A stretch of 7,053 nucleotides of DNA from Gemmataceae bacterium (GTDB lineage Bacteria > Planctomycetota > Planctomycetia > Gemmatales > Gemmataceae), in NCBI GenBank assembly GCA_020847555.1, contig JADLBT010000325.1, positions 1-7,053 of the forward strand, written 5' to 3'. Numbering within the stretch: the first letter of the stretch is position 1; every line of letters begins with the position of its first letter. This document shows, in pieces, positions 1 to 5,383 of this stretch. Both the position numbers and the translations under genes were made by a program. The notes beneath the pieces were generated by a model. The model was not told where the DNA came from and searched no databases. It was given only the letters and a program-made list of their open reading frames with translations.

Positions 1-47
1 GAGCGCGAAGAAGGATGTCTTCTTTGCGCTCTTTGCGTCTTTGCGCG
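1..47. repeat. Edge hairpin plus TCTTTGCG mini-array
   Basis: Bases 1-13 and 19-31 are complementary over 13 positions with a single G-T mismatch and a 5-base loop (GATGT). The right arm merges into three copies of TCTTTGCG at 21-28, 30-37 and 38-45. The window begins exactly at the first base of the palindrome. From memory, TTTGCG-type tandem motifs of this kind recur in intergenic DNA of many bacteria, so this is probably a dispersed repeat or the tail of an upstream terminator. The remaining 48-121 bases before the dedA-family gene contain no convincing promoter; the best match, TTGCGG at 65-70, has no good -10 partner. Confidence 0.5.
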
Positions 48-122
48 AAACACGGAACCTGACCTTGCGGCTTTGCCCAAAGTAGGTAGGCTTTGTGGGA
101 TCCGGGCCACCGAACCCGAAAC

Positions 123-130
123 AGGAAGGA
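123..130 (+). promoter_or_regulatory. Shine-Dalgarno that sets the DedA start
   Basis: The purine run AGGAAGGA lies just upstream of ATG 134, and its first AGGA is 7 bases from the start codon. A GTG in the same frame at 95 would add 13 residues (Gly/Pro-rich) but has no comparable Shine-Dalgarno sequence. ATG 134 is therefore preferred. Confidence 0.75.
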
Positions 131-133
131 CTC

Positions 134-1015
134 ATGGATACTACCCAGCAGACCCGACTGCGGAAGTTCGTCGCTTACGCCCTGCTCTCCTGGTTCGTCC
201 TCGCGGCCGTCGCCCCGTGTCTGCCGCCGGCCGCCGCGCAGGCGCCGACGGTCGAGGCGGCGCCGCCGCCCGCCGCCGCGGAGGAGAAGCCGACCTTCAT
301 CGTCCGGATCCTGCAGAATCTGTTCAACAGCCGGGAACTGATGAAGGTGCTCGGCGAGCGGGAGTACGTCCTGCTGGCGTTCGTCGCGCTGAACGTGATC
401 GTGTTCACCGAGACGGGGCTGCTGTTTGGCTTTTTCCTGCCCGGCGACTCGCTGCTGGTCGTGGCTGGCGTCGTCTGTTACGCGGCCGGCTGGAACCTGC
501 CGCTGCTGCTTGTGACGTTGGGCCTCTCGGCGATCGTCGGCGACAGCGTCGGGTACGCAATCGGCTACCGTGTCGGGCCGCGCATCTTCAACCGCGAGAA
601 GTCGTGGTTCTTCAACAAGGAGCACCTGCTGAAGGCCCAGGACTTCTACGAGCGGCACGGCGGCAAGACGATCATCCTGGCCCGGTTCATGCCGCTCATC
701 CGCACCTTCGCGCCGGTCGTGGCTGGCGTCGGGCGCATGGAGTACCGCCGCTTCCTGTTCTTCAACATCTTCGGCGGAATCGGGTGGGTGGTGAGCATGA
801 TCCTGATCGGGTACTACCTGACGCGGTTCATCAACCCAGCATTCCAGCCGATCTTTGGGGAGAAGTTCGACGTTCTGGATCACATCGAGAAGGTGGTGAT
901 CCTGGTCGTGCTGCTGTCGATCTCGCCGGGGATCTACGTCTGGCTCCGGAGCAAGTTCGGGCGGAAGCCGCAGCCGGCGGCGGGGGAGAAAATCCCCGTG
1001 CAGGCCGCGAAATGA
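134..1015 (+). CDS. DedA-family (SNARE-associated / VTT domain) membrane protein
   Basis: A 293-aa integral inner-membrane protein of the DedA family. Members are linked to proton-dependent membrane homeostasis, and some are undecaprenyl-phosphate or phospholipid flippases. The core spans about residues 70-275. The re-entrant motif FTETGLLFGFFLPGDSLL covers 91-108, with acidic residues Glu93 and Asp105. The motif LARFMPLIRTFAPVVAG covers 182-198, with Arg184 and Arg190. The spacings (12 and 6) match the essential Glu39/Asp51 and Arg130/Arg136 pairs I recall for E. coli YqjA. GDSVGYAIGY at 136-145 and NIFGGIGW at 211-218 are also typical. Family members are usually about 200-220 aa. Here about 65 extra N-terminal residues include a hydrophobic stretch (12-30) and an Ala/Pro-rich linker ending near Glu50, which resembles a signal peptide or extra anchor. 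The gene stands alone on this strand and converges on ggt. The exact substrate cannot be inferred. Confidence 0.95.
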   Translation: MDTTQQTRLRKFVAYALLSWFVLAAVAPCLPPAAAQAPTVEAAPPPAAAEEKPTFIVRILQNLFNSRELMKVLGEREYVLLAFVALNVIVFTETGLLFGFFLPGDSLLVVAGVVCYAAGWNLPLLLVTLGLSAIVGDSVGYAIGYRVGPRIFNREKSWFFNKEHLLKAQDFYERHGGKTIILARFMPLIRTFAPVVAGVGRMEYRRFLFFNIFGGIGWVVSMILIGYYLTRFINPAFQPIFGEKFDVLDHIEKVVILVVLLSISPGIYVWLRSKFGRKPQPAAGEKIPVQAAK

Positions 1016-1033
1016 GCCCATGCTGACGTGTCT

Positions 1034-1096
1034 GTTGACCAGCCGCGAGCGCCACGAGTGGGAAGAACCGCGCGCTGGCGCCCGCGGCTGGTCAAC
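1034..1096. repeat. 20-bp-arm palindrome between convergent dedA-family gene and ggt
   Basis: Arms 1034-1053 and 1077-1096 are complementary at 19 of 20 positions (arm begins GTTGACCAGCCGCG), enclosing a 23-base spacer. It fills most of the 86-bp gap between two converging genes, ending 6 bases from the ggt stop codon. No run of T follows either arm, so it is not a canonical intrinsic terminator. It could still fold in both transcripts and act as a bidirectional terminator or 3' end stabiliser. The high arm identity and the sharp ends also fit a dispersed REP-like element. Which role applies needs a copy-number count in the genome. Confidence 0.75.
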
Positions 1097-1101
1097 GCCG
1101 C

Positions 1102-2784
1102 TCAGTACCCCGACGCCTTGCCGTTGATGCGGCGGTCCGCGGCGCCGTGGTAGCGCCCGGTCGCCGGATCGACCCAGATCGAGTGGGCGTCGCCCTGCGT
1201 TCCGCCCAGAACCCGGTGACCCATTCCCTTCAGGCGCTCGACGGCATCGGTCAGGCGTTCCTTCTTCTCCAGCCGCGCCACGTCCGGGAACCACTGGTGG
1301 TGCAGGCGCGGCGCGTCCACCGCCTGCTGGACGTCCATGCCGAACTCGAGCACGTTCACCACCACGCACAGAACCGTGTTGATGATCGTTCGCCCGCCCG
1401 GACTGCCGGTCACCAGCACCACCTTGCCGTCCTTCGCCACGATTGTCGGTGTCTGCGAGCTGAGCATGCGCTTGCCCGGCGCAATCTGGTTCGGAGCGGT
1501 GCCGATGGTCCCCGCGCGGTCGGTGTGGCCGGGGCGCCAGTTGAAGTCGAGCATCTCGTTGTTGAGCAGGAAGCCGGCCCCCTTCACCACCACGCGCGCG
1601 CCGTAACTGCGCTCCAGCGTGTACGTGTTCGCGACCGCCATCCCGTCCCGGTCGATGATGGAAAAGTGCGTCGTGCTGTCGCCCTCCGCCGCCAGCGCGA
1701 TATCCGGGGCGACGGCGGCGCTCGGCGTCGCCTTTGTCAGGTCGATCGCCTTCGCCAGCTTGCGGGCGTACTCCCTCGTAATCAGGTGCGGCGGGATCTT
1801 CACGAACGCCGGGTCGCCGAGGTGGCGGGCTCGGTCGGCGTAGGCGCGACGCATCGTCTCGAACATCACGTGCAGCGTCTGCGGCGCGAAGCGCCCCTGC
1901 TTGCGCAGGTCGAAGTTCTCCAGCACGTTCAGCATCTGGACGAGGCAGACGCCGCCGGAACTCGGCGGCGGCGGGCCGTAGACGTCGTATCCGCGGTAGG
2001 TGCCGTGGACCGGCACGCGCTCCATCGCCCGGTAGGCGGCCAGATCCTCCTTCGCGATCAGGCCGCCGCCCGCCTTCATCTCGGCAACGAGCTGGTCCGC
2101 GATCGGCCCGGTGTAGAAGGCGTCCGGCCCCTTCGCGGCGATGAGGCGCAGGGTGCGGGCCAGGTCGGGCTGCACCAGCCGGTCGCCCGCCTTCCACCTG
2201 CCCTTGCCGCCGTCCTTGCCGAACACGCGCCGCAACTCGGCGAACGCGCGCCCCTGGGCGACGACGCCGTTAAGGGAACCCGCCAGCTGCGCGTCGAGAC
2301 TGAACCCCTTCTCGGCGAGCCGCACAGCTGGCTCGATCAACTCCTTCCAGGGCAGCTTGCCGAACCGCTTGTGGGCGAGTTCCATGCCGCGCACCGTCCC
2401 CGGCACGCCGACGACGCGATGGCCGTAGCCGCTCTCGCCCGGCTTGAACATCGTTTTCGTGGCCGCGCCGGGGGCCGTCTCGCGGTACTCGATGACGACC
2501 GGCTTACCCTTCGACGGGTGGACGACCATGAAGCCGCCGCCGCCGATGTTCCCGGCCGGCGGGTAGGTAACGGCCAGCGCGAACGCGGTCGCGACGGCCG
2601 CGTCCACCGCGTTGCCGCCGCGCCTGAGGATCTCCAGCCCGACGTCGCTGCCCGGCGGGGAGACGGACACGACGAGGCCGTTCTTCGCCTCAACGGCTTT
2701 GGATTTCGAGCCGGAGAGACCAAGAGGCACGAAGCAGAGAAGGACGGCGAACGCCAGGACGAGTACCGGCCCGCGAATCTTCAT
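1102..2784 (-). CDS. ggt: Gamma-glutamyltransferase (glutathione hydrolase) precursor
   Basis: A 560-aa secreted Ntn-hydrolase that cleaves gamma-glutamyl bonds, for example in glutathione, and transfers the glutamyl group to water or amino acids. The N-terminus (K2, R4, hydrophobic 6-23) is a signal peptide, so it should act in the periplasm. The proenzyme would cut itself before Thr371 in TTHFS (371-375), giving a large subunit and a 190-residue small subunit. Substrate-binding elements are visible: Arg101 in YRETAP, NNEMLDF (408-414, Glu410 and Asp413), LSSQTPTI (441-448) and GSPGG (460-464). By gapless alignment from memory, E. coli Asn411 and Gln430 correspond to Glu391 and Glu410 here, as in Bacillus-type enzymes. 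The lid-loop length is nevertheless like E. coli, with Ala424 where E. coli has Tyr444. The start ATG has AGGGAG 7 bases upstream. It lies 117 bp downstream of metF and may be co-transcribed with it. Confidence 0.95.
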   Translation of the reverse strand: MKIRGPVLVLAFAVLLCFVPLGLSGSKSKAVEAKNGLVVSVSPPGSDVGLEILRRGGNAVDAAVATAFALAVTYPPAGNIGGGGFMVVHPSKGKPVVIEYRETAPGAATKTMFKPGESGYGHRVVGVPGTVRGMELAHKRFGKLPWKELIEPAVRLAEKGFSLDAQLAGSLNGVVAQGRAFAELRRVFGKDGGKGRWKAGDRLVQPDLARTLRLIAAKGPDAFYTGPIADQLVAEMKAGGGLIAKEDLAAYRAMERVPVHGTYRGYDVYGPPPPSSGGVCLVQMLNVLENFDLRKQGRFAPQTLHVMFETMRRAYADRARHLGDPAFVKIPPHLITREYARKLAKAIDLTKATPSAAVAPDIALAAEGDSTTHFSIIDRDGMAVANTYTLERSYGARVVVKGAGFLLNNEMLDFNWRPGHTDRAGTIGTAPNQIAPGKRMLSSQTPTIVAKDGKVVLVTGSPGGRTIINTVLCVVVNVLEFGMDVQQAVDAPRLHHQWFPDVARLEKKERLTDAVERLKGMGHRVLGGTQGDAHSIWVDPATGRYHGAADRRINGKASGY

Positions 2785-2808
2785 GCTGTTTCTCCCTTGA
2801 GGAATCCA

Positions 2809-2872
2809 CCTGTCCGCAAGCGCGCTCAGTCGCTTGCGGACAGGCGGGTGGCGGCCCGCCAGGCCGCAAGCG
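2809..2872. repeat. Perfect 14-bp hairpin with competing third arm, metF-ggt spacer
   Basis: CCTGTCCGCAAGCG at 2809-2822 pairs perfectly with 2831-2844 across the 8-base loop CGCTCAGT. A third copy of the core, CCGCAAGCG at 2864-2872, can instead pair with 2831-2839. The RNA of this spacer therefore has two mutually exclusive stems. In the direction of transcription the element lies after the metF stop and just before the ggt Shine-Dalgarno sequence (2797-2792). There is no U-run after either stem. It may be a dispersed palindromic repeat, an mRNA processing or stability element, or a modulator of ggt expression. The sequence does not decide among these. Confidence 0.75.
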
Positions 2873-2901
2873 GCACGACGAACGCTGCGGGCGATTCCGA
2901 A

Positions 2902-3813
2902 TTACGCGACCTCGGCATCGGCGTCGCGCTTCGCCAGCCCGAGGTTTTCCACGATCGCCTGGCAGCTCGACACGCGGTTGAGGCAGTAAAAGTGAATCCC
3001 CGCCATGCCGTGCCGGATGGCCTGGGCACAAAGGTCTGTCGCGACCTCGATGCCGTACTGGCGCACCGATGCGTCGTCGTCCGCGTAGCGATCGAGGGTT
3101 TCCAGGATGGGCGGCGGCAGCCTGGCCCCGCACAGCGAGGTGAAACGCTTGATCTGCCGGGTATTGAGGAACGGCAGGATCCCCGGGACGATCGGCACCT
3201 TGACGCCGCGGCGATTGCGCAGGTAGTCCTCCATTTCGAGGAAGTCCCGCCAGTCGTAGAAAAGTTGAGTGATGAGGAACTCGGCGCCGGCCTCGACCTT
3301 GGCCGCCGCCCGGTCCCAGTCGAGGCGTCTGTCGCCGCACTCGACGTGCCCTTCGGGATAACAGGCGGCCCCGATGCTGTAGTCGCCGCGCTCGCGGAGA
3401 AACCGGATGAGATCGACCGCATACGCGAACCCACCCTCGACCGGCCTGAACGCCGTCTCGCCCTTCGGCGGGTCGCCGCGCAGCGCGAGCAGGTTCTGGA
3501 TACCGAGCGACGTGGTTTCCTCCAGCAGCGAGAGCAGCATCTCCCGGGTGGACCCAACGCACGTCAGGTGGCTGACGGCCTCGATGCCGTGGTCCTGGCG
3601 GACGCTGGCCACGACGCGCAACGTGGTCCCGCGGGTGCTCCCACCGGCCCCGTAGGTGACGGAGATGAACGACGGCCCCAGTCGCTTCAGGGCGGGCACC
3701 GTGTCGCGGAGGAGCGTGGCCTCGGCCGCGGCGTCCTTTGGCGGGAAGAATTCAAACGAGATGACCGGCCGCTGCCCGGGCAGGTGACGCCGGTAGAAGT
3801 CGCGCACGTACAA
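2902..3813 (-). CDS. metF: 5,10-methylenetetrahydrofolate reductase
   Basis: A cytosolic FAD enzyme of 303 aa (E. coli MetF is 296) that reduces 5,10-methylene-THF to 5-methyl-THF, the methyl donor for methionine synthesis. The TIM-barrel landmarks are in order. SFEFFPPKD at 19-27 contains Glu21, corresponding to catalytic Glu28 in E. coli. Next come VTYGAGGSTRGTT (52-64), LALRGDPP (109-116, flavin-contacting Asp114), AACYPEGH (149-156), TQLFYDW (182-188, Gln183) and PGILPFLN (210-217). GIHFYCLNR (272-280) is near the C-terminus. The start chosen is TTG at 3813, which has AGGGAGG 8 bases upstream and gives a family-typical N-terminus. An upstream in-frame start at 3930 would add 39 residues unlike the family and would read through the predicted leader. 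It is preceded by a predicted promoter and a terminator-like hairpin and followed by ggt on the same strand. Confidence 0.96.
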   Translation of the reverse strand: MYVRDFYRRHLPGQRPVISFEFFPPKDAAAEATLLRDTVPALKRLGPSFISVTYGAGGSTRGTTLRVVASVRQDHGIEAVSHLTCVGSTREMLLSLLEETTSLGIQNLLALRGDPPKGETAFRPVEGGFAYAVDLIRFLRERGDYSIGAACYPEGHVECGDRRLDWDRAAAKVEAGAEFLITQLFYDWRDFLEMEDYLRNRRGVKVPIVPGILPFLNTRQIKRFTSLCGARLPPPILETLDRYADDDASVRQYGIEVATDLCAQAIRHGMAGIHFYCLNRVSSCQAIVENLGLAKRDADAEVA

Positions 3814-3821
3814 GTGAGATC

Positions 3822-3828
3822 CCTCCCT
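3822..3828 (-). promoter_or_regulatory. metF Shine-Dalgarno supporting a TTG start
   Basis: On the minus strand AGGGAGG is followed 8 bases later by TTG at 3813-3811. A GTG two codons further on would be 14 bases away, too far. There is no ATG in frame near this position. This makes TTG the best-supported initiation codon. Confidence 0.65.
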
Positions 3829-3833
3829 GTCGG

Positions 3834-3877
3834 AAAAGTGGCCCGGGCATGGGCAGAGCGCCGGCGCTCCCCGGGCC
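3834..3877 (-). terminator. Terminator-like hairpin in the metF leader (possible attenuator)
   Basis: On the minus strand GGCCCGGG (3877-3870) pairs with CCCGGGCC (3847-3840). Inside the loop is the self-complementary 14-mer GAGCGCCGGCGCTC (3869-3856). Two bases past the stem comes TTTT (3837-3834), then about 6 bases later the metF Shine-Dalgarno. A GC-rich stem followed by a short U-run inside a 5' leader resembles an intrinsic terminator or attenuator. The U-run is short and the stem is asymmetric, with 8 unpaired bases on one side, so termination may be weak or absent. Confidence 0.4.
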
Positions 3878-3901
3878 TGGGGGTGATGCCGGAACCAGGG
3901 A

Positions 3902-3930
3902 ATTGTCCCGGAATCCTCGCCCTTTGCCAA
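3902..3930 (-). promoter_or_regulatory. Predicted sigma70-type promoter for metF
   Basis: On the minus strand TTGGCA (3930-3925) is separated by exactly 17 bases from GACAAT (3907-3902). These match the sigma70 consensus boxes at 5 of 6 and 4 of 6 positions. Transcription would start near 3895 and give a leader of about 80 nt containing the hairpin at 3840-3877. This is prediction by consensus only. Confidence 0.4.
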
Positions 3931-3936
3931 GAGCTA

Positions 3937-4034
3937 CCGGACCAAACGCGACGAGCCGGAAGCTCAGCGCCGGCTTTGGCCAAGCTGCCGTCGCTTACGC
4001 TTCTGGCTCGTCAGCGTCATGGGGTTTGGTCCGG
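3937..4034. repeat. About 98-bp near-palindromic element upstream of metF
   Basis: The outer arms 3937-3947 (CCGGACCAAAC) and 4024-4034 are perfect reverse complements. The next arms, 3950-3963 (GACGAGCCGGAAGC) and 3999-4012, match at 13 of 14. The centre (about 3966-3995) is itself roughly palindromic around TTGGCCAA. An 11-base segment (4013-4023) on the right has only 2 bases opposite it on the left. The whole would form one long cruciform or hairpin. It lies between the nucleotidyltransferase stop and the predicted metF promoter and encodes nothing recognisable. Its size and structure suggest a non-autonomous dispersed repeat (REP- or MITE-like). I see no clear target-site duplication. 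Confidence 0.8.
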
Positions 4035-4067
4035 CGGCACCAAGATGGCCCCTCCTCCGCACCTGGC

Positions 4068-4093
4068 CCACGGGCCGCAGCCCTCTCCCGTGG
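4068..4093 (-). terminator. Hairpin just after the nucleotidyltransferase stop
   Basis: CCACGGG and CCCGTGG (4068-4074 and 4087-4093) form a perfect 7-bp stem with a 12-base loop, starting 7 bases beyond the stop codon on the minus strand. No U-run follows, so it is at best a U-less terminator or a 3' end stabiliser. Confidence 0.3.
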
Positions 4094-4100
4094 TCCTCCC

Positions 4101-4799
4101 TCAGCGCCGGGCGGTCAGCACGGCCTTCAGATCCCGGTGCTGGGCGTCCTCCCACGCCTGCTCGGTGCCGATGGGCAGCCAGAAGGTCGCCGGTACCACC
4201 TGGACCGGCCGCCGGGCGGCCATGCCGGTGACGTAGTCGGTGATCTCGTACTCGCCGCGCGACGACAACCGCAGCTCGAGGTCGAACACCTCGTGCGGGA
4301 ATACATACGCCCCGGTGTTGGCCGGGTAGCATCCTTCCAGGTCCGGCTTCTCGACGAGACGCTCCAGCGTCCCGTCCAGCTTCAGGAAAGCGATGCCGTA
4401 CCGCCGCGGCTCCTCGACCGGGTGGACGAGGACGCCGGCCTCGCACGCGGCCAGCGCCTCCAGGTCGGCGGCCCCGTACAGATCGTCGCCGTTGAGCACC
4501 AGGAAGCGGTCCGAGTGGAGGACATCGCGGCAGCGACGCAGCGCGTCGCCGGTCCCGCGCGGCTCCTGCTGGGGGACCGTGGTCCAGTCCTTGAAGTGGT
4601 CCTGGATGCGCAGGTACGCCTCGACCTGCTCCGCCAGGTAGTGGACGACGACAACAACACGGTCCACGGCGGCCGGCAAGGCGCCAAGAGCCCAGTCAAG
4701 GATCGGCCGGCCCTGCACCGGGAGCAGCGGCTTGGGCGTGTGCAATGTATGCGGCCGCAGGCGCGTCCCCAGGCCGGCGGCGAGAATGACGGCGTCCAT
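4101..4799 (-). CDS. Sugar-1-phosphate nucleotidyltransferase (NTP_transferase family)
   Basis: A 232-aa cytosolic enzyme expected to join a nucleoside triphosphate and a sugar-1-phosphate into an NDP-sugar plus pyrophosphate. The Rossmann-like pyrophosphorylase signature LAAGLGTRLRPHT (6-18) is followed by TPKPLLP (21-27). Other family marks are GTGDAL (82-87), LNGDDLY (102-108, probable Mg-binding Asp105), EKP (150-152), NTGAYVF (161-167), EYEITDYV (183-190) and WLPIGT (207-212). The length and absence of a C-terminal beta-helix acyltransferase domain separate it from bifunctional GlmU. It resembles MurU/RmlA-like stand-alone uridylyl- or thymidylyltransferases, but the nucleotide and sugar cannot be assigned. 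The start ATG at 4799 puts the signature at the N-terminus as usual; an in-frame start at 4847 would add 16 unrelated residues. AGGG and GGGAGGG lie just upstream. Confidence 0.92.
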   Translation of the reverse strand: MDAVILAAGLGTRLRPHTLHTPKPLLPVQGRPILDWALGALPAAVDRVVVVVHYLAEQVEAYLRIQDHFKDWTTVPQQEPRGTGDALRRCRDVLHSDRFLVLNGDDLYGAADLEALAACEAGVLVHPVEEPRRYGIAFLKLDGTLERLVEKPDLEGCYPANTGAYVFPHEVFDLELRLSSRGEYEITDYVTGMAARRPVQVVPATFWLPIGTEQAWEDAQHRDLKAVLTARR

Positions 4800-4868
4800 G
4801 ATTCCCTGACCCTCCCTAGCTTCCCCCGGCCGCCGGCATTCGCTCAAGGCGCCGAGGTTTCCGAGTCG

Positions 4869-4897
4869 AATATACCACCAGACCCAGTGCCTGTCGC
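4869..4897 (-). promoter_or_regulatory. Predicted sigma70-type promoter for the nucleotidyltransferase
   Basis: On the minus strand GCGACA (4897-4892) and TATATT (4874-4869) are spaced by 17 bases. The -10 box matches consensus at 5 of 6 and the -35 at 4 of 6. It is the only AT-rich patch in this part of a very GC-rich spacer, and would give a leader of about 60 nt. Prediction only. Confidence 0.45.
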
Positions 4898-4947
4898 CCG
4901 GGGCGCCCGCGCCGGCCGCTACCGCCGCGCCGTTCCTGGCCGACCGC

Positions 4948-5052
4948 TCCCAGCCAGGAGGGGCTGGGATGGGCGCGTGTCCGGCGGCGGTTCGACGCGG
5001 GGAGGAAGGTCCGCGCCGGGTTCGCCGCCGTGCGCCAGCCCGCCACGGATGA
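4948..5052 (+). other. SD-displaying hairpin and possible 27-codon leader ORF
   Basis: TCCCAGCC (4948-4955) pairs perfectly with GGCTGGGA (4962-4969). The 6-base loop is AGGAGG, a consensus Shine-Dalgarno. Seven bases after it comes ATG (4969-4971), opening a 27-codon frame that ends in TGA at 5050-5052, 37 bases before the lipoprotein start codon. The peptide has 8 Arg residues, with RR, RR and RRR runs. A start codon partly inside a stem with the SD in the loop could be a translationally regulated leader peptide. In DNA this GC-rich, short open frames and short stems also arise by chance. The rest of the 4800-5089 spacer, apart from the promoter above, shows nothing I recognise, and I cannot place a plus-strand promoter. 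Confidence 0.25.
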
Positions 5053-5089
5053 ACCTCACTGAAGAGTTTACGAGAAAGGAAAGGACTCC

Positions 5090-5374
5090 ATGCATCGGAC
5101 GTTCGTTTCGCTCACCGCCCTCAGCCTGCTGGGAATCGTGATCGGGTGCAATTCGCTCGACAAGGCCGACTCCCACGACTGCGACTGCGCTCCCGCTCCT
5201 GGACCGGGTTTGCTGCACCCGGTCCCCACGATAGGCGGTCCTGCCGCCCCCGCGATTGTCGAGCCCGCTTCTCCCGCGATCACGGATCCGGGTCTGGAAA
5301 AGCTCAAGCCCATGCCGCCGGCCAGTGATGGCATCAAGAAGGGCGAGGCCGAGGAGATTCCGGCCCCCAAATGA
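5090..5374 (+). CDS. Small Pro-rich lipoprotein of unknown function
   Basis: A 94-aa protein with a lipoprotein signal peptide: His2 and Arg3, a hydrophobic stretch (5-18), and a VIGC lipobox placing the lipidated Cys at residue 20. The +2 residue is Asn, not Asp, which by the E. coli rule would favour outer-membrane sorting. The mature part starts with an acidic HDCDC patch (29-33, Cys31 and Cys33). It continues as low-complexity Pro/Ala/Gly sequence with an imperfect repeat (PAIVEPAS, then PAITDPG, about 54-68), and ends in a charged stretch (IKKGEAEEIP). No enzymatic domain is visible. The start ATG has an AAAGGAAAGGA purine run 5 bases upstream, and an intrinsic terminator follows the stop. 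Flanking signals and the lipobox make it a credible gene even though I do not recognise a family. Confidence 0.75.
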   Translation: MHRTFVSLTALSLLGIVIGCNSLDKADSHDCDCAPAPGPGLLHPVPTIGGPAAPAIVEPASPAITDPGLEKLKPMPPASDGIKKGEAEEIPAPK

Positions 5375-5383
5375 GGTGCCGGA

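Noticed and set aside
95..133. Upstream GTG start for the DedA-family protein
   Set aside because: It adds 13 Gly/Pro-rich residues with no Shine-Dalgarno sequence; ATG 134 has AGGAAGGA at proper spacing.
73..1026. Alternative plus-strand frame overlapping the DedA-family gene
   Set aside because: It gives a low-complexity Arg/Ala-rich translation with no motif, while the other frame shows all DedA signatures and a good ribosome site.
3814..3930. N-terminal extension of MetF starting at 3930
   Set aside because: The 39 extra residues do not resemble the family, cover the predicted leader hairpin, and lack the strong ribosome site found before TTG 3813.
3937..4034. Riboswitch for metF
   Set aside because: The element lies upstream of the predicted -35 box, outside the inferred transcript, and its near-perfect symmetry fits a palindromic repeat better than a ligand-binding fold.
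1147..4236. A 1029-codon plus-strand open frame antisense to ggt, metF and the nucleotidyltransferase
   Set aside because: It runs through three conserved minus-strand genes and two spacers, and its product is Arg/His/Ala/Val-rich with no recognisable domain. Long antisense frames like this are expected opposite GC-rich codons. The minus-strand products show full family motifs.
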